The notes: generated by a model not told the origin, from the letters alone. Positions 1 to 9,408 are shown, counted from the stretch's first letter. The stretch is DNA of 64,000 bases from CAWBAT01 sp963810905 (GCA_963810905.1 CAWEPG010000007.1:62001-126000); one strand, 5' to 3'. Program-made: numbers and translations.

Positions 1-1314
1 CATGGCCCGTTCACAGTTCTCTCTGCCAGTGTCGAACCGCCTCGCCGAGAGTTGGAGTCTGTGGTGCGTCATATGGCTCGCCATGTGAACTGGTTGCCTC
101 ATGCTCTGACCGGCGACGCAGCGAAAGATCCGCCAATCTCTACTCCAGGTAACGCAGTAAACGGTGTGCCTGAATTTGAAATTTCAACGCGACCTGATCG
201 GTTCCGCTTCATGGACCGGCAGCGCTTGAATTTTCGCCTATTTGCAGAGGCGGAAAAGCTCTACGGGAAATCGACGGGGGAAAAACTGGCTCACTGGCAG
301 CGAAGTTTCTTCTCTCGCTATTGTCGGAATTTGGCGCTGGTGGAGCAGAACTTGATTGCAACTCTGTTTGACCAAACGGTAGCTGCGCGGGCCATCGTGG
401 ACGACAATTTTGCCTGGGAACTTTGGCAGCTAGCTTCCTCAAGCCCATTTCAGAGAGAAAATTCTGATCTTATGACCGTCAACGTCTCGGGCGAAGAAAT
501 TTGGATAAACATGAAGCGGATTCGCTTGCAACGGCGTTTGCCGCGAACCAAATCTAAACCTCGTCCCATGGGCTTGCGCGGAAGGAAAAGAGAAAAAGTT
601 CCCGGCGAATGGGCTCAACAGTTTGAGGGCAAAGGAATCTGCTCTTATCCTCCGGAGGACATCGTCTTGGAAAATTACGGGCTCTTTCTCAAAAAGAAGG
701 GGAAGAGCGTGCTCTCCGAGGAAAGAATCCATAGTGAACCTTTCTCTACGTCCTTGCTGGATGGCATAGACATCCGTGAGACGCTTCGGAACTGGCATGA
801 AGGCAAGCTCTATGTCCGACAGTTCCAGCGAGTCTCTGGGGAAGTTGGTGCAGTCGTCGTGATTTTTGATGAAGATCGTGAGAACCGATATCCCTGGTGT
901 ATGACTTGGCTGGGAGAGCACAATCAGGAATCTGATATGGCGTTTTATTCAACGGATCCGTATAACCAAATTGTCGGGCCAGGGATTGTGCGGGCGGAAT
1001 ACGGTGGTTTCTTGTTGTCTTATCCACCGCGTCGCATGTTGGACGTCTGGCAAGATCCCGATTATTTGTTTGCGGAATCAAAGCCCGAAACGCTCTTGAT
1101 GGCAGCCTTGGATTATACATTGGAAAAATTTGTTGTCTATGTTGCCTCCCAACCACCCCGAACCCTATTCAGGACTAGTGCCTCGCGACTCGGAAAGAAA
1201 ATTATTTATATTCCGATTGGTCAACTGTCTCCCATCAGCCTTAAGAAAATCCGGGTGGGCCATATTCTTGACGGACATGACAGGCGGCCGATCGCAAAGG
1301 ATTACATCTGGTGA
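1..1314 (+). CDS. hypothetical protein, 5'-truncated by the window edge
   Basis: The reading frame is open back to base 1 with no stop, so the true start lies outside the window. A TTG at 52 is the first start-like codon inside, but nothing marks it as real. About 437 residues are visible. I do not recognise the family: it is soluble-looking, has a basic Arg/Lys-rich stretch in the middle (about residues 155-200 of the TTG version) and no signal peptide or membrane segment in the visible part. The stop TGA overlaps the GTG start of the next gene (GTGA, 1311-1314), which suggests translational coupling. Function unknown; coding status is well supported by length and coupling. Confidence 0.7.
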   Translation, partial: HGPFTVLSASVEPPRRELESVVRHMARHVNWLPHALTGDAAKDPPISTPGNAVNGVPEFEISTRPDRFRFMDRQRLNFRLFAEAEKLYGKSTGEKLAHWQRSFFSRYCRNLALVEQNLIATLFDQTVAARAIVDDNFAWELWQLASSSPFQRENSDLMTVNVSGEEIWINMKRIRLQRRLPRTKSKPRPMGLRGRKREKVPGEWAQQFEGKGICSYPPEDIVLENYGLFLKKKGKSVLSEERIHSEPFSTSLLDGIDIRETLRNWHEGKLYVRQFQRVSGEVGAVVVIFDEDRENRYPWCMTWLGEHNQESDMAFYSTDPYNQIVGPGIVRAEYGGFLLSYPPRRMLDVWQDPDYLFAESKPETLLMAALDYTLEKFVVYVASQPPRTLFRTSASRLGKKIIYIPIGQLSPISLKKIRVGHILDGHDRRPIAKDYIW

Positions 1315-2561
1315 GTAAAACAATTTTCAATTCAAATCCATTAACGTTGATTTTAGTAATGGCAGTGTTGGCAACGGGATGGCTGACTAGCACCACGCGC
1401 TCAGCAACTGACGTATTCTTCCCCAAGTTCGTCTCACAAATTGTCGACGGCAATTTTGGATTGGGGTATGCCGTGGCGACGGCAGACATCAATCGGGATG
1501 GCAAGCTTGATATTGTCGCGATAAACGAGACTCAGGTGGTTTGGTTTGAAAATCCGAACTGGAAGAAACATATCATGATTGACGGAGTCACCAAGAAATT
1601 CAATGTCTGCCTTGCAGTCCATGATATCGATGGGGACGGCCGCTTGGATGTAGCCTTGGGGGCAGAGTGGATGGCCACCAATACGGAAACGGGTGGAACC
1701 CTCCAATGGCTTAAGCAACCTAAGAATCTCAATGAACCCTGGCCAGTATTTCCGATTGGATCAGAGCCTACGTTGCATCGAATCCGCTGGGCAGACTGTG
1801 ACGGGGATGGTCGCAAAGAATTGATTGTTGCGCCGCTGCAGGGGAGAGGGACCAAACCCCCAAATTGGGGAAGCGGGAATGGGGTTCGTCTGATGGCCTT
1901 TCAGGTTCCTCCTAACCCTTCGGTCGATCATTGGAAAGAGGAAGTCATCGATAGCTCATTACACAGCCTCCATAATTTCTTAACCATCAACTTCGACTCT
2001 GACCCGGCTGAAGAGATCTTGACAGCTAGCCTGGAAGGCGTTTTTCTATTTGACAAGGATTCAGCGGGGAAGTGGACAAAAAGCCAAATCGGGGAAGGGA
2101 ATAACGAAGAAAAAGCGGATCCTGGTGCAGGAGAAGTTAAGATAGGACGGTTCCGGAGTGGTCGAATCTACATCGCCACCATTGAACCTTGGCACGGCAA
2201 TCAAGTTGTCGTCTACCTCCCCCCTACTGAAAAGGGAGAGCTCTGGGAGCGCAAAGTGCTGGATGCAAAATTGAAACAGGGGCACGCTTTGTGGTGTGCT
2301 GATATGGACGACGATGGAGATGATGAGATTGTCGTCGGATGGCGTGAAACCAGCGAGGGACGAAGTTATGGGGTGGCCATCTACGATCCCGTAGACGAGA
2401 ACTGGAATGCGGGGCGTAAGTCTATGGTGGATGAAGGTGGCATGGCCTGCGAAGACTTGACCGTTGCCGACATTAACGGAGATGGTTTCCCGGAGATCAT
2501 TGCTTCGGGAAGGGCTTCGCACAATTTGAAAATCTACTGGAATCAGGGAAAAGAGCAATAA
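1311..2561 (+). CDS. secreted FG-GAP/VCBS repeat protein
   Basis: A 416-residue protein starting at GTG inside the stop of the preceding gene. Residues 1-31 form a signal peptide (hydrophobic core LTLILVMAVLATGW). The rest is built of FG-GAP/VCBS blades, each with a calcium-loop motif: DINRDGKLD, DIDGDGRLD, DCDGDGRKE, DMDDDGDDE, DINGDGFPE. Such repeats fold into a beta-propeller on exported proteins and usually bind ligands or other proteins; no catalytic motif is seen. The overlap with the upstream gene suggests one transcript and a shared role, but the ligand cannot be inferred. Confidence 0.85.
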   Translation: MSKTIFNSNPLTLILVMAVLATGWLTSTTRSATDVFFPKFVSQIVDGNFGLGYAVATADINRDGKLDIVAINETQVVWFENPNWKKHIMIDGVTKKFNVCLAVHDIDGDGRLDVALGAEWMATNTETGGTLQWLKQPKNLNEPWPVFPIGSEPTLHRIRWADCDGDGRKELIVAPLQGRGTKPPNWGSGNGVRLMAFQVPPNPSVDHWKEEVIDSSLHSLHNFLTINFDSDPAEEILTASLEGVFLFDKDSAGKWTKSQIGEGNNEEKADPGAGEVKIGRFRSGRIYIATIEPWHGNQVVVYLPPTEKGELWERKVLDAKLKQGHALWCADMDDDGDDEIVVGWRETSEGRSYGVAIYDPVDENWNAGRKSMVDEGGMACEDLTVADINGDGFPEIIASGRASHNLKIYWNQGKEQ

Positions 2562-2739
2562 GGCGATTAAGTAAGGCCCAGGCCATGTTGATCGAGGTTA
2601 ACGCGGGAATCGAAATGTCACTGGGTGGGGGCGCAAATTCTTTCGCGATTGCGCGTCTAGTGATAATGGTTGCTGAAAGCAGAGCACCTACCGGATGAGG
2701 CTGGATCTGAATGCTCCATTGCCAGTTTATTATCTTATA

Positions 2740-2768
2740 TGGTTATTGGTCAGTACTCTGTCTATAAT
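2740..2768 (+). promoter_or_regulatory. sigma70-type promoter of rnpB
   Basis: A perfect -10 hexamer TATAAT lies at 2763-2768, ending 7 nt before the first base of the RNase P RNA (2776). The -35 at 17 bp spacing is TGGTTA (2740-2745), a weak match. The fit between the -10 and the RNA 5' end is the main support. Confidence 0.6.
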
Positions 2769-2775
2769 CGTTGTG

Positions 2776-3281
2776 GAGCAGGTCAGGTGGTCGCCGGCTC
2801 GACCCTTCTGGGCCGGGCGGGAGGAAAGTCCGAACTCCGCAGGGTGGTGTGCCCCGTAACACGGGGGGCTTGAAAGGACAGAAGCCCTATGGGGTGACTG
2901 TGCCGACAAGTACGGAAAGTGCAATAGAAAATATACCGCCCCTGAGAAGCAGAATGCAGAAGGCAGTACGCAGATTGCAGTGGGTAGAATTAAAGCCACT
3001 CTTTCCCTGCCAACTGCTCTCCGCTTTCTGCCTTCTGTTTCTCAGGGGTAAGGGTGAAATGGTGCGGTAAGAGCGCACCGGTTATCTAGTAATAGATAAG
3101 CCTGGCAAACCCCACACGGAGCAAATCCAAATAGGGATGAAGGCGTGACCCGCGCCGTTTGACATCCGGGTAGGATGCTTGATCTGAAGGGTGACTTTCA
3201 GATTAGAGGAATGACTACCGTCCGGAACCTCTTCCCAGTGGAACGGGAACCGGAAACAGAATTCGGCTTATCGGCCTGCTC
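2776..3281 (+). ncRNA. rnpB: RNase P RNA (class A)
   Basis: This is the catalytic RNA of RNase P, which matures the 5' ends of tRNAs. Diagnostic conserved blocks are present in order: the P4 5' strand with GAGGAAAGTCCG (about 2820), the AAGGGTGAAA and GGTAAGAGCGCACCG blocks (about 3050-3080), GGCAAACCCC, GGAGCAAATCCAAATAGGG (about 3119), CGGGTAGGATGCTTGA, and the 3' block ending CGGCTTATCGGCCTGCTC. P1 closes the molecule: GAGCAGGTC at 2776 pairs with GGCCTGCTC at 3273. At about 506 nt it is longer than the usual 350-400 nt, because P12 is expanded (see the repeat entry). Short open frames across it are chance. Its 3' end abuts the convergent J-domain gene with no spacer. Confidence 0.96.
2941..3046 (+). 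repeat. inverted repeat expanding the P12 helix of RNase P RNA
   Basis: Between ACCGCC and GGTAAGGGTGAAA, where E. coli has a roughly 25-nt P12 hairpin, there are 106 nt. The two ends are complementary: CCTGAGAAGCAGAATGCAG on the left matches, with a few mismatches, the reverse complement of the right arm CTTTCTGCCTTCTGTTTCTC plus AGG. The GCAGAA/GCAGAAGGCAG repetition inside resembles a small dispersed palindromic repeat that grew or inserted within the stem. The flanking RNase P core is intact. Confidence 0.7.
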
Positions 3282-3289
3282 TATTTTTT
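3273..3289 (+). terminator. probable end of rnpB transcription
   Basis: The 3' strand of P1 (GGCCTGCTC) is followed by TA and a run of six T (3284-3289). The closing helix of the RNA plus the U-tract could act as an intrinsic terminator. It lies inside the 3' end of the convergent gene. Confidence 0.4.
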
Positions 3290-4855
3290 AATCCGAAAAA
3301 GCTTTTTTAATGATGACAGTCCTGACTTCTTCTTCACAGTTTCCGATAGGGAGCGTAAACCTTCCAACGCAGCCCGATTGTCGGGTTCAAGTTGGAGAGC
3401 GCGATTGAACTGACTTTGGGCGCGCTTAGCCATTCCCACTTCCTTGTAAAGAGTTCCAAGACCCGCACAGTATTCGGCCTTAAATTGGTCGATTTCGATC
3501 GCCTTTAAGAAGTGCTCTTCGGCCTCTCGCCTCCATTTCGGATTTTTTGCAAGCGCCATTGCAAGCCAGTAACGGTAGCGCGAGTTATTGGGTTCTAGGC
3601 GAACAGATTGACGGAAGGCTTGGACCGAATTCCAAAAGTCCTCCTGTTCGAAATAGCCTCGCCCTTGACGATAATTTAACTCAGCCAATTTTTGTTGGCC
3701 TGGGCCAGCCGCGGAAGATCCAGAGGGTCCCTGCTTTTCCAAATTAGGGTTAGGAGCATCCAATTTGAATATTTTAGCGTCATAGCTGGTCCGCGTTGCA
3801 GGGACTTTCAAGGTTTCGTAGGCTTGAGACAGGGTGGAGAAAATGGTCTCTAGAGCCTCCTTAATCTCCCCTTTAGTTGAATGATGATAACGGTCAGGGT
3901 GAAATTGTTTCGCCAATCCATAATACGACTTCTTGATCTCATCTGCGCTAGCTGTAGGCTGGACATTGAGAAGTTCGTAATAATTCTTGGACTTGGCGGC
4001 ATCAAGCATTGAAAATACATCCGACTTGATCTCGTCGAGTTCCTTCGTGGAAAGCTGGCCCGCTGTGTCTTCCTCTGGGGGCGGTGCCGGTGGCAGCTCT
4101 GTGGATCGATAATTTCCTCTTGCAGATGGCGTGGAATTCTGAGAAGTGGTGTGGTTCTGAGTCACAAATTCAACAATCCCAGCCGAGATAAAGCCGTAAA
4201 GTGCGCGTTCAGTCTTCTCTAATCCTAATGGGGAGAGCTGCATGATTTCAGCAATGGAAGTTGAAGAGTCGATCCGACTCAATATGAAGGCTTCCTCAGG
4301 CGTTAAGTTGATATCACCCGCCCGTGCTTCCGCTTCTGCGCTCAACCGAATAAGCTGGTTGACTCCTTTCAGCCCGCGATGTATGGCCTCTGGGGAAGTT
4401 GTTCGCTGGATTGCTTGAAATACTAGGTTGGGGATAGGCAACGACAGCCTTTGGCTCTCGTCGAGGAAAATATTTCCTTCCTTGAACTCGAATTGACCGT
4501 TTTCCCAATTGAAGATCGAACAAAAGATTTCCTGGGATTGAAGCGCTTGAAACTCTGCGACTTGACTTGCATTGAGAAGTTGCATCTCTACCAGGACTTG
4601 GCCCAGCAATTGCCGCGATGGGTCGGTAAGCACTGCGGCGTCAAGATCGGAAGGACTGAGCTTCCCAATCGAGACGAGCCATTCACCCAATTCTTCAGAC
4701 GGATCTGTGCTCAAGGCACCAGCATATAACCCTTTATCGAAAAGCAATTCCTTGACGACGGCATGATTGGATACTACGAGTGTGCCAGTCAGCTTTTGGA
4801 GATAGATTGCTTTTAATGGCTCGGTAACAGAGGTGGAACTAATTTCGCCTAACAT
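3281..4855 (-). CDS. DUF4388 - J domain - TPR protein
   Basis: From the chosen ATG (4855) the protein has 524 residues. The N-terminal ~120 residues form a DUF4388/PatA-type domain (LTGTLVVSN..KELLFDKGLYAGA), followed by a second alpha/beta segment to about 250. A Pro/Glu linker leads to a J domain (YYELLNVQPTASADEIKKSY, with the HPD signature in KQFHPDRYH), so it should stimulate an Hsp70. The C terminus carries two or three TPRs (RQGRGYFEQEDFWNSVQAF, VGMAKRAQSQFNRALQLEP) and a basic tail. An upstream TTG (4948) keeps the frame open, but the domain begins at MLGEI and neither site has a good ribosome site. DUF4388 proteins are linked to signalling and gliding or regulatory scaffolds; the exact role here is unknown. 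Confidence 0.8.
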   Translation of the reverse strand: MLGEISSTSVTEPLKAIYLQKLTGTLVVSNHAVVKELLFDKGLYAGALSTDPSEELGEWLVSIGKLSPSDLDAAVLTDPSRQLLGQVLVEMQLLNASQVAEFQALQSQEIFCSIFNWENGQFEFKEGNIFLDESQRLSLPIPNLVFQAIQRTTSPEAIHRGLKGVNQLIRLSAEAEARAGDINLTPEEAFILSRIDSSTSIAEIMQLSPLGLEKTERALYGFISAGIVEFVTQNHTTSQNSTPSARGNYRSTELPPAPPPEEDTAGQLSTKELDEIKSDVFSMLDAAKSKNYYELLNVQPTASADEIKKSYYGLAKQFHPDRYHHSTKGEIKEALETIFSTLSQAYETLKVPATRTSYDAKIFKLDAPNPNLEKQGPSGSSAAGPGQQKLAELNYRQGRGYFEQEDFWNSVQAFRQSVRLEPNNSRYRYWLAMALAKNPKWRREAEEHFLKAIEIDQFKAEYCAGLGTLYKEVGMAKRAQSQFNRALQLEPDNRAALEGLRSLSETVKKKSGLSSLKKLFRIKK

Positions 4856-5075
4856 ATGGAGTTGACTTTGTTGCTCATGAAAGTTAACCAAGTTAATCAA
4901 CTGTTTTATCGGCAACTGAGTGTGCTGGTTTAGTTTAGATCGCACCAAAATTCGGCTGGGGATATTGGATTTGGAATTAATTTATGCTTATGGTCTAATC
5001 ACCCGTTAATTCATAGAACATCGTCTATGCGCCAATCAGGGAGACGATACTGTTTATTCAAAGGAGTCAGCAATT

Positions 5076-6017
5076 ATGTCCTTGTATCTGGTCACTGGTG
5101 GTGCCGGCTTCATCGGATCTAATATTGTTGAAGAACTGGTCAAGCGAAACGCCAGAGTTCGCGTGTTGGATAATCTCGCCACCGGGAAACGAGAGAACTT
5201 GGAACCCTTCAAAGGCAAGGTCGAATTCTTGGAAGTGGACATTTGTAACCTCAGCGACTTGAAAGTAGCCATGAAAGGGGTGCAGTTTGTATTTCACCAG
5301 GCCGCAATCCCTTCTGTTCCAAAATCCATTTTGGACCCGATCGCGTCCCACAATGCAGATCTTACGGGTACTTTACATGTTCTTTGGGCTGCCAAACAAG
5401 CGGGAGTAAAGCGAGTCATATATGCAGGCTCGTCCTCCGCCTATGGCGATAGCCCGATACTCCCCAAACGAGAAGATCTGCCAGCCAAGCCCATTTCTCC
5501 GTATGGTTTAATGAAGTACGCTGGAGAAGAGTATTGTAGGCTGTTTAGCTCGCTTTATGGGCTGGAGACTGTATCGCTTCGTTATTTCAACGTCTTTGGT
5601 CCACGGCAAGACCCCTCTTCCCAATATTCTGGGGTCTTATCGCGTTTCATTACAGGAATGTTGAGGAGAGAATCGCTAACTATCTTTGGTGACGGTGAGC
5701 AGAGCCGGGATTTCACCTACGTGGCCAATGTGGTCTGGGGAAATCTGCTGGCTTGCCAGGCAGAGGGAGTGGCAGGCAAGATGTATAACATTGCTTGTGG
5801 GCGGAGTGTGACACTCAATCAGGTTGTCAGCAGCTTGACCAAGCTCCTGGGAACAGACATCCCGTCAAACTATGCTCCTCCCCGAGTTGGGGATATCCAG
5901 CATTCACTCGCGGATATTTCCCGAGCAGCGGATGATCTTAAGTATACCCCCCTGGTTGATTTTGATGCCGGCCTGAAATTAACCGTGGAATGGTACCGGA
6001 AAAATCTCTCAATTTAA
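5076..6017 (+). CDS. NAD-dependent epimerase/dehydratase (UDP-sugar 4-epimerase-like)
   Basis: A 313-residue extended short-chain dehydrogenase. The Rossmann motif GGAGFIG is at residues 8-14. The active-site Ser/Thr region is SSSAYG and the catalytic pair is in YGLMK (Tyr-x3-Lys). A nucleotide-sugar binding segment follows (RYFNVFGPRQDP, FGDGEQSRDFTYV). The pattern is nearest to UDP-glucose/UDP-N-acetylglucosamine 4-epimerases of the GalE/WbpP kind; the substrate cannot be fixed from sequence. ATG at 5076 has AAGGAG 9 nt upstream. It is divergent from the J-domain gene and stands alone; it may serve surface polysaccharide synthesis together with rfbBA at 10.4-12.4 kb. Confidence 0.85.
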   Translation: MSLYLVTGGAGFIGSNIVEELVKRNARVRVLDNLATGKRENLEPFKGKVEFLEVDICNLSDLKVAMKGVQFVFHQAAIPSVPKSILDPIASHNADLTGTLHVLWAAKQAGVKRVIYAGSSSAYGDSPILPKREDLPAKPISPYGLMKYAGEEYCRLFSSLYGLETVSLRYFNVFGPRQDPSSQYSGVLSRFITGMLRRESLTIFGDGEQSRDFTYVANVVWGNLLACQAEGVAGKMYNIACGRSVTLNQVVSSLTKLLGTDIPSNYAPPRVGDIQHSLADISRAADDLKYTPLVDFDAGLKLTVEWYRKNLSI

Positions 6018-6159
6018 TGGTATTCGGACACCGTTTAAACGCAAGACGAGAGGGCTTGTACGGAGGAACGTTGAAAGCGGCCAGGAACGTCTCATTCAGC
6101 GATGGAGAGGGGTTTTCAAAACGGCCTCTACTTAGACAAAGCGGCCTTCGTGCCCTTGT

Positions 6160-7692
6160 TTAATTTCCTTTTTGGATGAATTCTTGGAAGTCGTTTTCCA
6201 TTTCAGGGTAAGTGCGCCGAAGGACCTGGGATAATGCGGTTTCAAAACTTCCCGCTGCATTCGTGACTTCTAAAAGCTTTCCCACGGTAGATAGCCCGTA
6301 GGTTTCGACAAGATATTCGGTAGCCAGCAATGATTGCTGATAAGCCCAAGCAGCCTGATTAGCAGAAAGCCCCAGAAACGTCCCTTGGAGCTGGGATAGT
6401 AAGGGCAGTTTCTGCTGGATCAGGGCTTGCTTCGCAACCAGGCGAAATTGGTGACTGGAATCCCCGCCGAAGAATTGAGCCAAGCCTTCGTTCAGCCACA
6501 ATGGGCAATTTCCCCCCGCCTTTGTTCGGATGAACGAGTGGGTTAATTCATGTTTTAGAATTCTTTGGACGGATGGGTCTACCCGGCTTAGGCCTTTGAT
6601 TGGGAATCTTATCTTCCCATCATTCATTGCCCCCACCCAACCGGGACTCTTGGTGACATCCTGAAAAACCTCGTCTGGATATAGAACCACTACCAGAGTC
6701 TCTCTTGGCGAATAATTAAGTGATTGTTCGAGTTCCTGATAGGACTGTTCGAGGCTCTTGAGAATGTCTTGATAGAGCATTCGATTGGAATCCTTACCTT
6801 CGTAGCGTACGACAAAATGAAGGCTATTAGACTGTTTGTATTCGTTTTCGGTGCGGTTCTCATTCTCAATTTTTTTCAAGAGCTGATCGACGTCTGGGCG
6901 AAATCCAGCGGCAAGAGACATTTTTAGATATCGGTAGGCAGCCTCATTCTTATCTTGCAAATAGTAGGTCATCCCCAATAGGTAATTAAGCTCCGCTGAG
7001 TCTGGGTTCTTCACTCCAAGTTGGAGCAGGATCGTTTCGGACTGTTTGTATGCTCCCTTCTTTACATAAATAGACGCTTTTAGCAGCCCTGCTTCGAAGC
7101 TTTCCGGTTCGAGCTGAAGGTATTGGTCGAGCCTCTGTTCTGCGGCATTCCATTCATTTCGACCCCAGTGCCAATTAATCACTTCTACGAGGGCATTCCG
7201 ATATTGTGCTTGGATTTCGCGGTCACTCACGTTTTTGCGTGCTTGAGCCTGCAAGGCCTCAAGCAGTTTCAGATTGAGAACGCCTTCCTGAACAACACCG
7301 GAGCGGGAGGAGGTTTTTAGAGATGGCCCAATTTCAATGGTCTTCTCCAGCACCTCAACTGGGATCGATCGAATCGGGGACTTCGGAGAAGCTTGTCCGG
7401 ATTGTTCCAGTACAAAGTCGTTATTGGGGTCTATCCTTTCAACGAGATCCTTAGAAAAACTATAAACATTCCCATCCTTTTCATAGAAAATTTTCTTTGT
7501 ATCTTGCCAAGTTCGCGTCGTAGGAATTATTTTACCGTTTTTCAGAAAAATGACATCTGCAGCGGAGGAAGAGGGTAGGGAAATTTCAATGATGGTCAGG
7601 GCAAACGTCAGAAGAAGAATTCGTGAGAAAAATATCTTTACGACGATTTGAGATTGGGAGGCGCTATTAGTCAAATCAGACTCCTCATTCAC
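6160..7692 (-). CDS. exported TPR protein with peptidase-MA-like metalloprotease domain
   Basis: 510 residues. A hydrophobic segment at about 19-40 ending SSSAADV acts as signal peptide. Residues ~150-290 contain TPR-like helices (YLQLEPESFEAGLLKASIYVKKG). The C-terminal domain (about 300-500) is a gluzincin of the MA-like family: zinc motif HELTH with the downstream Glu in WLNEGLAQFF. All metal ligands are present, so activity is plausible; the substrate is unknown. It converges with the epimerase gene and is divergent from the REC-TonB gene. Confidence 0.8.
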   Translation of the reverse strand: MNEESDLTNSASQSQIVVKIFFSRILLLTFALTIIEISLPSSSAADVIFLKNGKIIPTTRTWQDTKKIFYEKDGNVYSFSKDLVERIDPNNDFVLEQSGQASPKSPIRSIPVEVLEKTIEIGPSLKTSSRSGVVQEGVLNLKLLEALQAQARKNVSDREIQAQYRNALVEVINWHWGRNEWNAAEQRLDQYLQLEPESFEAGLLKASIYVKKGAYKQSETILLQLGVKNPDSAELNYLLGMTYYLQDKNEAAYRYLKMSLAAGFRPDVDQLLKKIENENRTENEYKQSNSLHFVVRYEGKDSNRMLYQDILKSLEQSYQELEQSLNYSPRETLVVVLYPDEVFQDVTKSPGWVGAMNDGKIRFPIKGLSRVDPSVQRILKHELTHSFIRTKAGGNCPLWLNEGLAQFFGGDSSHQFRLVAKQALIQQKLPLLSQLQGTFLGLSANQAAWAYQQSLLATEYLVETYGLSTVGKLLEVTNAAGSFETALSQVLRRTYPEMENDFQEFIQKGN

Positions 7693-7835
7693 GGCTGGCG
7701 CCCTAATGCAGTTTGTGGGCCTTACCCAGACGATCGGTGAATCCAGTCGGTGACTTTAATTTGGTTCATCTCCCTGTTGTGGAAGCAATTTATGATAATA
7801 TCCTGAGTAGTTAAAGGGATGAGGTAAATAATGCT

Positions 7836-9302
7836 ATGGCCGGGCGTATTTTATTCATTGATCAGTTGGATAACGAACTCATGGACCTTAAGCTGAACCT
7901 GGAGGCAGTAGGCATTCAGGTTACCGTCCAACCAAATCCCAAGCAAGCTATCGATGACGCAAAAGTAAAGGTTCCTGATTTGGTCGTAATTGAGGTTCTG
8001 ACCCGGCCTGTTGGAGGGCTCGAATTTGCCTCCACAATTACCCTTGGGAAGCATGGTTTTAGAGCGCCAGTAATTTTTTATACGGCATTCTACCGCGATG
8101 AGCGAGCTCGCCGGGATATTAATGAAAAATATGGGGCTCTCCATTATTTTGTGAAGCCTTTTCAGCGTGAAGCTCTGAGAAAAGCGATCTTCAGTGTGCT
8201 CGAGCAATCGAGCCATTCTCGTAGTGAAACCCAGTCGCGAAGTCGGACAAATGCTCCCGAGGAAGTTCTGCCTTTCAAACCGGTCAACGAGAAGAAAGCA
8301 GTAACACAGAAACCCATTTCAGAGCCAGCCACTGCCCAACAAGCATTAATTGTTCAATCACCTTCGCCTGAACCGCCCCCCCTGGCAAATGTGTCGACTT
8401 CGCTTGAACCTATCAAGAAAGAGCCCGAAGTTGAGGATCAATTGAAGGCTGAGGCTCCGGCCGCCCCAGTTAAAGTCACAACCCTCAAGATGTATCCAAA
8501 ATCCCCGAAAGTATGGGCAGAGGACGAAAAGCCGAAAATTCAAACTCCTCCCGCGCCCGGAAAGCTCAAACTCGGTGCGCCTTTGCGGGTAGATCCTAAA
8601 GTTTCCCCAAAACCAAAGGGTGCGGGAACGCGAACCGCGTTACCCGCGCGACCCGTCAAAAAAATGAATTTGAATTGGGCAATGCTGGCCTTCCTCATTT
8701 TCGTCTCTTTCGCGGTTTTGTCCTGGATATGGTATCGGTATGGGCATTCATCACAGAACTTAGGCAACGATCCTACTTTCGAATCGAATGGATCCAGTTC
8801 TTCAGATTTCCCTCCCTCGAACTCAACCCTGGCCGCTACCGAGAGTAGTCGTGAGAATGACCCAATGGTTCATGAATCGGCCGCTGAAAATTCCACGAAG
8901 TCTCCTTCTGCGGCCCCTGCACAAGTAGAGAACCCACCAAAACTCCCATCGGAACCCAGTAAGGAAACACCTGGTCAGAACGCGACCCTCTCGCCAAGAC
9001 CAGAGTTAGTTGTTTCGGACTTGTCAATTTCGATCCGTGAGCCTCAACTCGTGCATATGAAGAAGGTTGCGCTGTCGGATGAGGATCTTGGAGAAATGGG
9101 TGGGGAAACCTCCGTCGTTCGGGTTGTCATCGATGGAAAAGGCAAAGTTAGGGAGGTCACCCAGCTCAAGAAAAATATAGTGGGAGCATCCTTGCCGCAG
9201 GTTGTCCTGGATTCGATTTGGGATTGGGAGTTTAGACCTGTGGTTAAACGGGAAAGTCAATTCTTTCTTAAACACTACAGTTTTAGAGTTGCTCATCCCT
9301 GA
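7836..9302 (+). CDS. degenerate receiver domain - TM - TonB C-terminal domain fusion
   Basis: 488 residues in three parts. Residues 1-125 are a response-regulator receiver fold: acidic FIDQLD, switch Thr in FYTAF and the conserved Lys in YFVKPF are there, but the phospho-acceptor Asp is Glu (VVIEVLTRP). Residues 130-285 are Pro/Lys/Glu-rich and disordered. One membrane segment follows (LNWAMLAFLIFVSFAVLSW, about 280-298), then another Ser/Pro-rich linker and a C-terminal TonB_C domain (about 400-488; VVRVVIDGKGKVREV, IWDWEFRPV). Cytoplasmic receiver and periplasmic TonB domain would thus be joined through the membrane. TonB_C normally contacts outer-membrane transporters. No ExbBD or receptor gene is nearby. 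Confidence 0.8.
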   Translation: MAGRILFIDQLDNELMDLKLNLEAVGIQVTVQPNPKQAIDDAKVKVPDLVVIEVLTRPVGGLEFASTITLGKHGFRAPVIFYTAFYRDERARRDINEKYGALHYFVKPFQREALRKAIFSVLEQSSHSRSETQSRSRTNAPEEVLPFKPVNEKKAVTQKPISEPATAQQALIVQSPSPEPPPLANVSTSLEPIKKEPEVEDQLKAEAPAAPVKVTTLKMYPKSPKVWAEDEKPKIQTPPAPGKLKLGAPLRVDPKVSPKPKGAGTRTALPARPVKKMNLNWAMLAFLIFVSFAVLSWIWYRYGHSSQNLGNDPTFESNGSSSSDFPPSNSTLAATESSRENDPMVHESAAENSTKSPSAAPAQVENPPKLPSEPSKETPGQNATLSPRPELVVSDLSISIREPQLVHMKKVALSDEDLGEMGGETSVVRVVIDGKGKVREVTQLKKNIVGASLPQVVLDSIWDWEFRPVVKRESQFFLKHYSFRVAHP

Positions 9303-9408
9303 CCCAAGAAAAATTTGCTAGCTTTTGCCTCCAATCTATTCAATTGACTATACTTTTGTCCGTCGAGGCCGATAAAACTGGCGAGGGCCTTGCGAGCAAT
9401 CTTCCATT

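Noticed and set aside
2730..3078. Several 60-100-codon frames on both strands
   Set aside because: They lie across the RNase P RNA and its P12 repeat; the RNA explains the sequence.
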